A DNA stretch of 6,119 nucleotides from assembly GCA_036752345.1 (NCBI GenBank), contig DAIOSV010000059.1, forward strand, positions 1 through 6,119, written 5' to 3'. The notes beneath the pieces were generated by a model. That model saw nothing but the letters and a program-made list of their open reading frames with translations. It did no database searches and was not told where the DNA came from. Positions 1-5,917 of the stretch are shown piece after piece. The position numbers and the translations under genes were made by a program. This DNA comes from UBA1715 sp036752345. Its GTDB lineage: Bacteria; Bacteroidota; Bacteroidia; Bacteroidales; UBA1715. The first letter of the stretch is position 1. Each line of letters opens with the position of its first letter.

Positions 1-1056
1 TATTTTTTGAAGGAAGAATTTGACAAACTCAGCTTGCAACAATACAAAGAGTTTATCCATTTTGGATTGACTTCGCAAGACATTAACAACACTGCAGTTC
101 CGCTTTCGCTTAAGGAAGCGGTGAACAATGTGATTATTCCTGACTTGCAAAACGTGATTGACAAGCTTACGCAAATGGCAGAGGAATGGAAAGAGATTCC
201 AATGCTTGCAAAAACGCATGGTCAACCGGCTACACCAACTCGCTTGGGTAAGGAAATAATGGTATTTGTATCTCGTTTAAATGCGCAAATGCAACAATTG
301 AAAGCGGTTCCGTTTTCAGCAAAATTTGGTGGTGCTACCGGAAATTTCAACGCGCACCATGTTGCATATCCAAACAAGGACTGGCACGCATTTGGCAACG
401 ATTTCGTAAAAAATCATTTGGGACTTGTTCGCTCATACCCAACTACGCAAATTGAGCACTACGACAATCTCGCTGCTCTTCTCGATGCTTCAAAACGCAT
501 TGACACTATCCTTATGGATTTGTGCAAAGATATTTGGCAATATGTTTCAATGGGCTATTTCAAACAACGTATTCAAAAGAACGAAGTTGGTTCATCGGCT
601 ATGCCACACAAGGTGAATCCTATTGATTTTGAAAATGCTGAAGGAAATCTTGGCATTGCAAATGCTATCTTTGAGCATTTAGCTGCAAAACTTCCAATTT
701 CTCGTTTGCAACGCGACCTTACTGATTCTACGGTGCTTCGCAACGTTGGCGTGCCATACGGTCATTTGCTTATAGCAATTGCTTCGCTTCAAAAAGGCTT
801 AGGCAAAATCTATGTGAACGAACCTGCTATTCATGCCGACCTAGAAGAGAATTGGGCTGTCGTTGCTGAAGCAATTCAAACGATTCTTCGCCGCGAAGGC
901 TATCCAAAACCATACGAGACGTTGAAAGAATTAACTCGCACGAACGAAACAATCAACGAAGCGTCTATTGAAAACTTCATCAACACGCTCAACGTAAGCG
1001 ACGCGGTAAAAGACGAACTTCGACACATTACTCCGTTTAATTATACGGGAATGTAA
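1..1056 (+). CDS. purB: Adenylosuccinate lyase, 5'-truncated by window edge
   Basis: Cytosolic enzyme of purine synthesis that splits SAICAR to AICAR and adenylosuccinate to AMP, releasing fumarate. The reading frame is open from base 1 (Tyr-Phe-Leu-Lys...), so the start lies outside the window; 351 codons are seen, and roughly 95-100 N-terminal residues are missing compared with a usual length near 450. Family motifs in order are TSQDINN (about 85-105), KTHGQPATPT with the conserved His at 217-219, and the fumarase/ASL signature GSSAMPHKVNP at 589-621 followed by IDFENAEGN. The C-terminus ends in NYTGM, which I take to be the natural end. The last four codons and the stop belong to a 21-bp sequence that recurs twice downstream, so the gene end looks like an integration point that leaves the protein intact. 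It is the only plus-strand gene and converges with the accessory genes. Identification is secure. Confidence 0.97.
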   Translation, partial: YFLKEEFDKLSLQQYKEFIHFGLTSQDINNTAVPLSLKEAVNNVIIPDLQNVIDKLTQMAEEWKEIPMLAKTHGQPATPTRLGKEIMVFVSRLNAQMQQLKAVPFSAKFGGATGNFNAHHVAYPNKDWHAFGNDFVKNHLGLVRSYPTTQIEHYDNLAALLDASKRIDTILMDLCKDIWQYVSMGYFKQRIQKNEVGSSAMPHKVNPIDFENAEGNLGIANAIFEHLAAKLPISRLQRDLTDSTVLRNVGVPYGHLLIAIASLQKGLGKIYVNEPAIHADLEENWAVVAEAIQTILRREGYPKPYETLKELTRTNETINEASIENFINTLNVSDAVKDELRHITPFNYTGM

Positions 1057-1062
1057 TTGTTC
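1042..1062 (+). repeat. 21-bp core repeat, copy 1 (purB 3' end)
   Basis: The repeat begins TATACGGGAATGTAATTGTT and ends in C. It covers the purB codons Tyr-Thr-Gly-Met, the TAA stop at 1054-1056 and six more bases. It recurs at 2732-2752 with one mismatch (G to T at 2738) and at 6047-6067 without any. Upstream, this copy continues into purB while the other two continue into a shared non-coding block. Downstream, copies 1 and 2 share TGCTTATCATCGTTTTGG while copy 3 runs into the terminator region. This is what attL, internal att and attR sites would look like; the att role is inference. Confidence 0.85.
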
Positions 1063-1255
1063 TGCTTATCATCGTTTTGGAACGAGTAAGACTCTTTTCC
1101 CTTTACGGAGATGTCTCACTGCGTTCGACATGACGAACTTGCATGGAATACAAAAGGGAAGAGAAGAAAAATGGCATGGACATTTTTCTTCTCTTCCCTT
1201 CCTTTTTTGGTACGAACCACGTCATTCCGTAGGAGCGAAGCGACGGAGGAATCTC
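1063..1255. repeat. Composite intergenic repeat, full copy 1
   Basis: From left to right it holds TGCTTATCATCGTTTTGG, a GAGTAAGACTC mini-dyad, arm A (1108-1134, GAGATGTCTC...GACATGAC), a long hairpin (1154-1200), a T-rich stretch, and arm B (1221-1255, GTCATTCC...GGAATCTC). Read on the opposite strand, arm B starts GAGAT, contains a central TTCG and ends ATGAC, so it resembles arm A: two REP-like units facing each other. Each arm also has dyad ends, ATGTC/GACAT in A and ATTCC/GGAAT in B. A second full copy lies at 2753-2939 and a truncated one at 4597-4651. Nothing else is seen between purB and the next gene. Confidence 0.85.
1154..1200. terminator. Perfect 20-bp hairpin, possible terminator
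   Basis: Bases 1154-1173 pair without mismatch with 1181-1200 around a 7-nt loop. The arm reads AAGGGAAGAGAAGAAAAATG. On the plus strand it is followed by CCTTTTTT, so it could end transcripts leaving purB. The stem is purine-rich on one strand and not GC-rich at its base, so termination is less certain than for the hairpin at 6083. It lies at the centre of the composite repeat and could instead act as a structural or cruciform part of that repeat. It also sits between two convergent genes, where a bidirectional terminator would be useful. Confidence 0.5.
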
Positions 1256-1309
1256 TTAAAATAGAGAGAATTCTCTTGCTTTGCTGTTAGAAAAGAATGA
1301 GAAGCACCT

Positions 1310-2590
1310 TTAGTCTCTTAAGGCAGTTATAGGCACTACCATAACTCCATCGCTCCGAGTATACGCCATACTTGACATTCCACATATAACACACAGAAAT
1401 GACGGAGGATTTGATTTGGAGTCTGCTTCAAATTCTTTTTTTATTTTCAATAAACTTTCAGCTGCAGAATCTATTTGATTAGCACCAATCTTTATTTCAA
1501 AAGCGCCCCATTTGCCATCTTCAAATTCAACAACTGCATCAATCTCACGATTTTTATAATCCTGATAATGATATAACATACCTCCTTTCGCCTCTGCATA
1601 AATTCGCAAATCGTGCACACAAAGAGCTTCAAACATAAAACCAAACGTTTTTAAGTCGTTAAGCAATTTCTCTACATTTAAATCCAACAATGCACACGCT
1701 ATCGAAGGATCTGTAAAATGTAATTTTTCCGCCTGCTTTATTCTAACAGATGAGCGGACATTTGAACTATATGGTGGTTGATTATCAATAACAAACATAC
1801 GCGAAAGAGCTCCTATGTAATCTGAAATGGTTTCATCATCTAATGATTTACCATTGACCTCACGCATATCTGATATCAATGTACTGACAGAAGCGGTGGT
1901 TGACTCATTTCTTGCTAGTGATTGCAGAAGTTTTTTCATTTTGCGAGAATCTCTTTTCTTGTCTTCAAGACGATTCATGTCCTCATTTAGAAGAGCCTTT
2001 ACATACTCTTTTGCAAAAAAACGAGCATCACCTTGATTTTTAAGAGAATAACGAGATGGCCAACCTCCTTTGATTACAAATTGTGCCAAGTCTTGTAAAC
2101 GCACATCTCCAGTTGCTTGTGCAGGTATATTCCCTTTCGCTATACTCATCAATGATATTTTTCCGGTAGAATCTCCTGCTTCATAAAGAGACATCGTTCG
2201 CATTCTTAATCGAGCAATTCTACCTGCACCACTATGTAATACTCCCTTGTGTTTAGGTGTTGAAGATCCGGTCAATAAAAAAAGCCCCGAACTCCCTTGT
2301 TTATCAACTTCGTAACGAACTGCATCCCATAATTCGGGGATTTCTTGCCATTCATCTATTAAATGGGGCGGCTCTCCACCGAGGGCTATACTTAAATCTA
2401 TCTTTGCCACTGTTCGGTTTTGAAAATTACCCATAGGATCTCCAAGAGCAAACTTGGAAGATGCAAAATGCTCGCACGTCCATGTTTTTCCACACCACTT
2501 TGGACCCTCTATACATATGGCTCCAAATGTTACTATATACTGTTTTAGCAATGTATCTACTAAACGAGGTCTGTATTTGTTATTTTCCAT
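1310..2590 (-). CDS. AAA_14/DUF4143 family ATPase, GPKWCGKT type
   Basis: A 426-residue protein of usual length for this family. The N-terminal AAA_14 P-loop domain has Walker A GPKWCGKT (residues 29-36), Walker B HLIDEWQ (76-82, Asp79-Glu80), the strand LFLLTGSSTP (103-112) and basic residues in GAGRIARLRMR (121-131) where an arginine finger is expected. The C-terminal DUF4143 part (about 190-420) has a winged-helix-like middle and ends in a nuclease-like fold with REIDAVVE (348-355, Asp351) and FEIKIG (364-369, Glu365, Lys367), the D...ExK arrangement of the PD-(D/E)XK superfamily. All P-loop residues look intact. The start is fixed by an in-frame TGA at 2594-2596 just upstream. No signal peptide or membrane segment is seen. 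The family's biological role is not established, and the substrate cannot be read from the sequence. It differs clearly from the AAA_14 protein at 4725-5885, so the two are not recent duplicates. Confidence 0.93.
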   Translation of the reverse strand: MENNKYRPRLVDTLLKQYIVTFGAICIEGPKWCGKTWTCEHFASSKFALGDPMGNFQNRTVAKIDLSIALGGEPPHLIDEWQEIPELWDAVRYEVDKQGSSGLFLLTGSSTPKHKGVLHSGAGRIARLRMRTMSLYEAGDSTGKISLMSIAKGNIPAQATGDVRLQDLAQFVIKGGWPSRYSLKNQGDARFFAKEYVKALLNEDMNRLEDKKRDSRKMKKLLQSLARNESTTASVSTLISDMREVNGKSLDDETISDYIGALSRMFVIDNQPPYSSNVRSSVRIKQAEKLHFTDPSIACALLDLNVEKLLNDLKTFGFMFEALCVHDLRIYAEAKGGMLYHYQDYKNREIDAVVEFEDGKWGAFEIKIGANQIDSAAESLLKIKKEFEADSKSNPPSFLCVICGMSSMAYTRSDGVMVVPITALRD

Positions 2591-2594
2591 AACT

Positions 2595-2602
2595 CAAAAA
2601 TA
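2595..2602 (-). promoter_or_regulatory. Possible -7 box (TATTTTTG) before ATPase gene
   Basis: On the minus strand TATTTTTG matches TAnnTTTG. It lies only 4 nt from the ATG at 2590, which would leave almost no leader. The nearest upstream TTTG (2626-2629) is 23 nt away, longer than the usual ~19-21. Either the transcript is nearly leaderless or the real promoter lies in the tandem repeats upstream. Confidence 0.25.
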
Positions 2603-2603
2603 C

Positions 2604-2695
2604 AAAAGCAAAATGATTTCCAATGCAAAACCGAAAGAATTTTGAAATAAAAACCGAAAAGATTTTAAATACAAAACCGAAAGAATTTTGAAATC
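2604..2695. repeat. Four tandem 23-bp repeats upstream of ATPase gene
   Basis: Units start at 2604, 2627, 2650 and 2673, a period of exactly 23 bp with no spacers. Units 2 and 4 share AAAACCGAAAGAATTTTGAA. Unit 3 differs at several positions, and unit 1, nearest the gene, is the most degenerate (AAAAGCAAAATGATTT...). The array ends 13 bp before the ATG at 2590. A single unit also occurs at 5990-6012, at the right end of the second module, without tandem copies. Possible roles are an operator array for a regulator, or drift-prone tandem amplification of the module end. Confidence 0.85.
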
Positions 2696-2752
2696 TACCT
2701 TTCACACTTAACAGATATCAAGTAAACAAAGTATACGTGAATGTAATTGTTC
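2673..2752. repeat. Module right-end block plus core, copy 1
   Basis: This 80-bp stretch matches 5990-6067 (78 bp) with one 2-nt gap near 2709 and two substitutions. It starts with a 23-bp unit (AAAACCGAAAGAATTTTG...), continues through CTACCTTTCAC and ATATCAAGTAAACAAAG, and ends in the 21-bp core. It is the common right end of both modules. No gene is seen in it. Confidence 0.88.
2732..2752 (+). repeat. 21-bp core repeat, copy 2 (internal junction)
   Basis: Same as the purB-end core apart from T instead of G at 2738. It is preceded by the right-end block and followed by the left-end composite repeat, so it combines the flanks of the two outer copies, as the middle att site of two elements in tandem would. 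Confidence 0.85.
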
Positions 2753-2939
2753 TGCTTATCATCGTTTTGGACGAGTAAGACTCTTTTGCATTACGGAGAT
2801 GTCTCACTACGTTCGACATGACGGATTGGCGTGGGATACAAGAGGGGGAAGAGAAGAAAAATGCTATTTTTCTTCTCTTCCCTTCCTTTTTTGGTGCAAA
2901 TCAGGTCATTCCGCAGGAGCGAAGCAACGAAGGAATCTC
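2753..2939. repeat. Composite intergenic repeat, full copy 2
   Basis: Same layout as 1063-1255: TGCTTATCATCGTTTTGG, the GAGTAAGACTC dyad, arm A at 2796-2822, hairpin at 2846-2882, T-rich stretch, arm B at 2905-2939. By eye it is about 85-90% identical to copy 1; the differences cluster between arm A and the hairpin, in the loop, and just before arm B. With the right-end block and tandem repeats it fills the 368-bp gap between the first ATPase gene and the AlbA_2 gene; no other gene is seen in that gap. Confidence 0.85.
2846..2882. terminator. Perfect 17-bp hairpin, possible terminator
   Basis: Bases 2846-2862 pair exactly with 2866-2882 around a 3-nt loop (GCT), and the plus strand then reads TTCCTTTTTT. 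This is the counterpart of the hairpin at 1154-1200, with the same stem sequence but a shorter loop. It lies 3' of the AlbA_2 gene stop on the minus strand, where it could end or insulate transcription. A purely structural role inside the repeat is equally possible. Confidence 0.45.
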
Positions 2940-2958
2940 ATGCGATATTACGCCATGA

Positions 2959-4425
2959 CTAATAAACACTATCTGACGCCTCCCAATGCCCAAATTTCAA
3001 ACCGCCAACACGCTTTATAGCCCCCAATTTCTTTAGCGCTGCAAGATCTTGATTGATTGTTTTCTCCGACAATGTAAGTTGCTTGCTTAATTCTTGAATT
3101 GTTATGGTTGGATTTGCAACTATTGCATTGTATGTACGTGATTCTTTCCCCATATTCGTATGTTTCATCGACTTATAGAGAGGAGTCGTTTCTTCCGAAA
3201 CAGTATTTGAGCTCTGACTTAAACCATACAAATCAGTACGGCGACTCCGATTACGAAAAATCGTTACACGAAACTCATCTCCAAGCATCTCTATAACAGG
3301 ATTTTTGAGTCCAAATTCTTTTGCTTCTTTATATAAATTTGGAATACCACTTCCCCATTTTTCAACGACACCCATATATGCAAATGTTTCAGCAATGCCA
3401 CGATTTCGGGTTTTAGAAACACCACTTTTTATATTATCCAAAGTTATACCATTGACTAATCTTCCCGGAGAACTAATCTCTAACCTATCCTCATAAATAG
3501 CAACCTGAATATTACTCGGTTGTAAATAATCTCTATGACACAAGGCATTCGCGATCACCTCTCGAATGCTCTTCGTTGGAAGCTCATATTCTTCAATGCG
3601 CTTAAGCCCTTTGAACGACGGATAAATATCAATATTCTGTAAAACAAAATTATACGCACCATTCAGTTGCTCATATAAAGTTCCTTCCACATCTTTTTTA
3701 GTAATAAAAAGACCGCGAGTTTTTCCTCTAAACACCGCACACTGAATGTAATGATGCCACCCGTCTATCCAGTCGCCTCTCAATATTTTTAGACCGTGAC
3801 AAGCGAAAAAATCATTTTTGTCTTCTTTTATTAACTGCCAAGACAAAAGTTGCCCCTTTTTGACTTCCTTTATCTTGATTCTTTCCGAATCTTGCACCTC
3901 GTTGAGTGCATCTTCATACAATTGCCTACAAAAAGTGTCTATCTCGTCATTCGTGATTTTATCTTTAGTTGGCAATTGATCGTAGCTTAGATTTTCACCC
4001 TCTATAACAAGACCTTTTACAATATGCGGCTCTGCTTGTCGAGTAGTTGCACCACTACGAATAAAAGTTCCTTCTTTTAATCCGACTGACTTTAGATAAT
4101 ACGGTTTTTGAATGCCTCTGGGCACGTCTACAGCGATAATATTTTTCTCATCTATATTGTGTATAGTTATTGTAGGTACAATTAATGGTTCACAACTATC
4201 TGCTATAGTATTTACAATAGCATCTTCTGTTTTAAACACATCAAGAGAATCTATTCCTTTTAATTCTCTTTTATCAGTTACGCCAAAAAGCAACAAGCCT
4301 CCGTCTCCATTAGCAAAAGCGATGATACTTTTTACCCAACGTTTATAGTCTGAAGGCACTTGTTCTTTAAATTCAACAGTTTCTTTCTCACCTTCTGCTA
4401 TTATTTGTTTTATATTCATTTCCAT
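2959..4425 (-). CDS. AlbA_2 domain HTH transcriptional regulator-like protein
   Basis: A 488-residue protein with the layout of COG2865-type predicted regulators. An N-terminal AlbA_2 (Schlafen-like) domain spans about residues 10-135, with ETVEFKE (15-21), SIIAFANGDGGLLLFGVTD (33-51) and FIRSGATTRQA (121-131). A RecG-C-terminal/GHKL-like region spans about 270-392, with REVIANALCHRDY (288-300), ISSPGRL (317-323) and EKWGSGIPNL (355-364). A C-terminal winged helix lies around 430-480 (ITIQELSKQLTLSEKTINQDLAALKKLGAI). The likely role is nucleic-acid binding and transcription control; ligand and targets are unknown. The start at 4425 has no ATG alternative before the in-frame TAG at 4456-4458; a Met two codons in (4417-4419) is possible. 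The gene follows a good promoter overlaid with direct repeats, suggesting self-regulation. It is bounded by composite repeat copies on both sides. No membrane segment is seen. Confidence 0.9.
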   Translation of the reverse strand: MEMNIKQIIAEGEKETVEFKEQVPSDYKRWVKSIIAFANGDGGLLLFGVTDKRELKGIDSLDVFKTEDAIVNTIADSCEPLIVPTITIHNIDEKNIIAVDVPRGIQKPYYLKSVGLKEGTFIRSGATTRQAEPHIVKGLVIEGENLSYDQLPTKDKITNDEIDTFCRQLYEDALNEVQDSERIKIKEVKKGQLLSWQLIKEDKNDFFACHGLKILRGDWIDGWHHYIQCAVFRGKTRGLFITKKDVEGTLYEQLNGAYNFVLQNIDIYPSFKGLKRIEEYELPTKSIREVIANALCHRDYLQPSNIQVAIYEDRLEISSPGRLVNGITLDNIKSGVSKTRNRGIAETFAYMGVVEKWGSGIPNLYKEAKEFGLKNPVIEMLGDEFRVTIFRNRSRRTDLYGLSQSSNTVSEETTPLYKSMKHTNMGKESRTYNAIVANPTITIQELSKQLTLSEKTINQDLAALKKLGAIKRVGGLKFGHWEASDSVY

Positions 4426-4433
4426 ACTCTTGG

Positions 4434-4574
4434 CTTTTTTCTCACCACAAATATACTACTTTTTCTCACCTCTCCAAACTTTTTCTCACCTTTTTAAGAA
4501 TTTCGCAAATAATTGTAAACAAGCTTATTATATTGCTTCAGTCTCTCTTTCTCACCTTACACTCTTTTCTTACC
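4434..4574 (-). promoter_or_regulatory. GGTGAGAAAAAGT direct repeats, putative operators
   Basis: On the minus strand the box GGTGAGAAAAAGT is exact at 4478-4490 and 4458-4470 (20 bp apart). A near copy, GGTGAGAAAAAAG, lies at 4434-4446, 24 bp further on. Weaker copies lie at 4547-4556 (GGTGAGAAAG) and 4563-4574 (GGTAAGAAAAGA), and the core GGTGAG occurs once inside the coding start at 4387-4392. The three best boxes lie just upstream of the -33 element, between -33 and -7, and over the expected transcription start. This fits repression, plausibly by the encoded HTH protein itself. The repeats are observed; the operator role is inferred. Confidence 0.6.
4448..4478 (-). promoter_or_regulatory. 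Bacteroidota-type promoter of AlbA_2 gene
   Basis: Read on the minus strand, TTTG (4475-4478) is followed after 19 nt by TATATTTG (4448-4455), matching the -33 TTTG / -7 TAnnTTTG consensus and its spacing. Transcription would start near 4441, giving a leader of about 16 nt before the ATG at 4425. The leader has no strong Shine-Dalgarno sequence, as is common in this phylum. Confidence 0.65.
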
Positions 4575-4596
4575 TACATATAAAATGTAAACTTCC

Positions 4597-4651
4597 CCTT
4601 TTTTGGTGCAAATCAGGTCTTTCCGCAGGAGCGAAGGGACGGAGGAATCTC
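4597..4651. repeat. Composite repeat, truncated copy 3 (arm B only)
   Basis: The stretch CCTTTTTTGGTGCAAATCAG followed by arm B (4617-4651) closely matches 2885-2939. The core, TGCTTATCATCG, arm A and hairpin are all missing. It lies 3' of the second ATPase gene, just as the full copies lie 3' of the other two accessory genes. It may be the remnant of a third module junction. It also accounts for part of the 299-bp gap 4426-4724, the rest being the promoter and operator region and the dyad at 4684-4724. Confidence 0.82.
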
Positions 4652-4683
4652 TTGCTAATTTAGACTCAAAAAACGTCTTTATT

Positions 4684-4724
4684 TTTTATGCAAATTTGGA
4701 ATCAAACTTCAGGTTTGCATAAAA
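4684..4724. repeat. Inverted repeat and 19-bp flank, copy 1
   Basis: TTTTATGCAAA (4684-4694) is the exact reverse complement of TTTGCATAAAA (4714-4724), which abuts the stop of the second ATPase gene (4725-4727). Partial pairing continues inward. The first 19 bases, TTTTATGCAAATTTGGAAT (4684-4702), recur exactly at 5918-5936 on the other side of the gene. The stem is AT-rich and not followed by a T run on the minus strand, so it is not a typical terminator. Confidence 0.75.
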
Positions 4725-5885
4725 TTAACCAAACAGAGAACCAATATTCTTGTAATTAACTAATTGTATTTCACGACTAGTATTTTCAATTTCTCCAGTA
4801 TAAATAATAGCTTTAGTTTTTATATCTTGTTTTACAACAGAGCAAAAGGTTTTTATTCCTTTCTCAAATTCAGGACTATAGGTTTGTGATGATTTTACTT
4901 CGATAGCATTTAAGCCATTCTCATTTTTCAAAACCAAATCCACTTCATTCTGATTACTATCTCGGTAAAAAAATAAATTATTATCCTTTGCTTGATTATA
5001 TCTATGTTTTAAAGCTTCCATTATAATAAAGTTCTCAAACAAATGTCCTCGAGCCCTATCTCTCCCCAATTGCTCAACAGTTTCTATTCCCAATAAATAA
5101 CAAGCCAAACCTGTATCAACAAAATATAACTTCGGCGTTTTAGTTAACCTTTTATCTATATTTTCATAAAAAGGTTGCAACAAAACAACAACATATGATG
5201 CCTGCAACACTGAAAGCCAAGACTTTATAGTTTTTGACGAAACCCCTATTTCATTCGATAAATCTGATGCATTAAAAAGACTCCCTATTCTTGTTGCACA
5301 CAACCGAATAAATTTCTGAAAAGCATCTATATTCCCGACATTCAATAATTGACGAACATCTCGTTCCAAATACGTTTTTACATAACTTTGATATAAGAAT
5401 CTTCGGTTGTTTCGTCCACTATATATAGCCGGATAAAAACCATCAACTATCAATTCATCTATCGATTTTGTTTCAGCCAAATTTTGTATCTCTGGATACG
5501 AAAATGGCAACAATTCGAAAACACCGGTTCTTCCAGCCAATGACTGCGATACCGACTTCATCATTGAAAACTGAGAACTGCCGGAAAGAATATAATGCAC
5601 ATCCTCGTTGGCATCAACAATACCTTGAATATACGACAACAAATCGGGGATATTCTGTATTTCATCTAATATGGCGCCCTGCGGACTCTGTGATAAAAAG
5701 CCTCGAGGATCTTCTTCCGCCATACGACGAACATCCAAATCTTCTAATGAAAAATAGGGCAGCGTCTTGAAAAGATTCTTTATTAATGTTGTCTTCCCCG
5801 ATTGCCGCGGACCTACTATAGTAAGCACAGGAAAGCAAGAATATGCTTCCATTAGCACTTTTTCGATTTCTCGTTGTATAAACAT
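4725..5885 (-). CDS. AAA_14/DUF4143 family ATPase, GPRQSGKT type
   Basis: A 386-residue protein, full length for the family. The AAA_14 domain has Walker A GPRQSGKT (residues 25-32), Walker B AILDEIQ (71-77, Asp74-Glu75), YILSGSSQF (98-106) and LAGRTGVFELLPFSYPE (116-132), with the basic residue Arg119. The DUF4143 half includes SYVKTYLERDVRQL (167-180), a winged helix about 195-235 (FNASDLSNEIGVSSKTIKSWL), LYFVDTGLACYLLG (253-266), and a PD-(D/E)XK-like end with NEVDLVL (313-319, Asp316) and AIEVKSS (327-333, Glu329, Lys331). ATPase and nuclease-like motifs look complete. The start is fixed by an in-frame TAA at 5898-5900. The predicted leader is about 14 nt, with a weak AAAGAG before the ATG. 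It is only distantly similar to the ATPase at 1310-2590, suggesting independent acquisition. The gene is flanked by 19-bp direct repeats. Function is not established; no antitoxin-like partner is adjacent. Confidence 0.93.
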   Translation of the reverse strand: MFIQREIEKVLMEAYSCFPVLTIVGPRQSGKTTLIKNLFKTLPYFSLEDLDVRRMAEEDPRGFLSQSPQGAILDEIQNIPDLLSYIQGIVDANEDVHYILSGSSQFSMMKSVSQSLAGRTGVFELLPFSYPEIQNLAETKSIDELIVDGFYPAIYSGRNNRRFLYQSYVKTYLERDVRQLLNVGNIDAFQKFIRLCATRIGSLFNASDLSNEIGVSSKTIKSWLSVLQASYVVVLLQPFYENIDKRLTKTPKLYFVDTGLACYLLGIETVEQLGRDRARGHLFENFIIMEALKHRYNQAKDNNLFFYRDSNQNEVDLVLKNENGLNAIEVKSSQTYSPEFEKGIKTFCSVVKQDIKTKAIIYTGEIENTSREIQLVNYKNIGSLFG

Positions 5886-5905
5886 CTCTTTATAGGTTTA
5901 GCATA

Positions 5906-5913
5906 CAAATATA
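5906..5913 (-). promoter_or_regulatory. Putative -7 box of second ATPase gene
   Basis: On the minus strand TATATTTG matches TAnnTTTG exactly and is the same octamer as in the AlbA_2 gene promoter. It lies 20 nt before the ATG at 5885, giving a short leader. No TTTG stands at the ideal distance: one at 5925-5928 is 11 nt away and belongs to the 19-bp direct repeat. The -33 element is therefore weak or absent. Confidence 0.45.
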
Positions 5914-5917
5914 CAAA

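Larger units (their letters stand above)
1042..2752. mobile_element. Putative repeat-bounded module 1 at purB 3' end
   Basis: This segment lies between two copies of the 21-bp core. After the left core come the composite repeat (to 1255), one minus-strand ATPase gene, a 23-bp tandem repeat array, a right-end block (2696-2731) and the next core. The same order of ends is found in the segment 2732-6067. No recombinase is encoded, so if it moved it used an enzyme supplied from elsewhere. Alternatives are a local tandem duplication followed by replacement of cargo, or homologous exchange between dispersed intergenic repeats. The boundaries come straight from the repeats; mobility is inferred. Confidence 0.45.

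Noticed and set aside
425..616. Plus-strand 63-codon open frame inside purB
   Set aside because: It is a shifted frame of purB, whose own frame is continuous and carries catalytic motifs throughout.
2604..2695. CRISPR-like array of 23-bp repeats
   Set aside because: The units are directly adjacent with no unique spacers, only four in number and degenerate, and no cas gene is present.
2604..2752. Iteron-type replication origin
   Set aside because: The tandem repeats resemble iterons, but there is no replication initiator gene and the flanking gene is chromosomal purB.
1063..2939. Integron attC sites
   Set aside because: I see no paired R/L boxes with the GTTRRRY core and no integron integrase. 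The cassette likeness is only in layout.
2799..3020. Plus-strand 73-codon open frame
   Set aside because: It is a translation of composite-repeat DNA running into the antisense 3' end of the AlbA_2 gene. It shows no family motif and no supporting promoter.
4430..4663. Plus-strand 77-codon open frame in the intergenic region
   Set aside because: It translates the minus-strand promoter, the GGTGAG boxes and the truncated repeat. The composition is explained by those elements.
5468..5770. Plus-strand 100-codon open frame
   Set aside because: It lies wholly antisense within the second ATPase gene, whose motifs are intact and convincing; no recognisable domain.
2959..5885. Toxin-antitoxin pair or operon of the AlbA_2 and second ATPase genes
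   Set aside because: They are separated by 299 bp with a promoter, operator-like repeats and a repeat remnant. Neither is small or overlapping, so tight co-expression is not supported.
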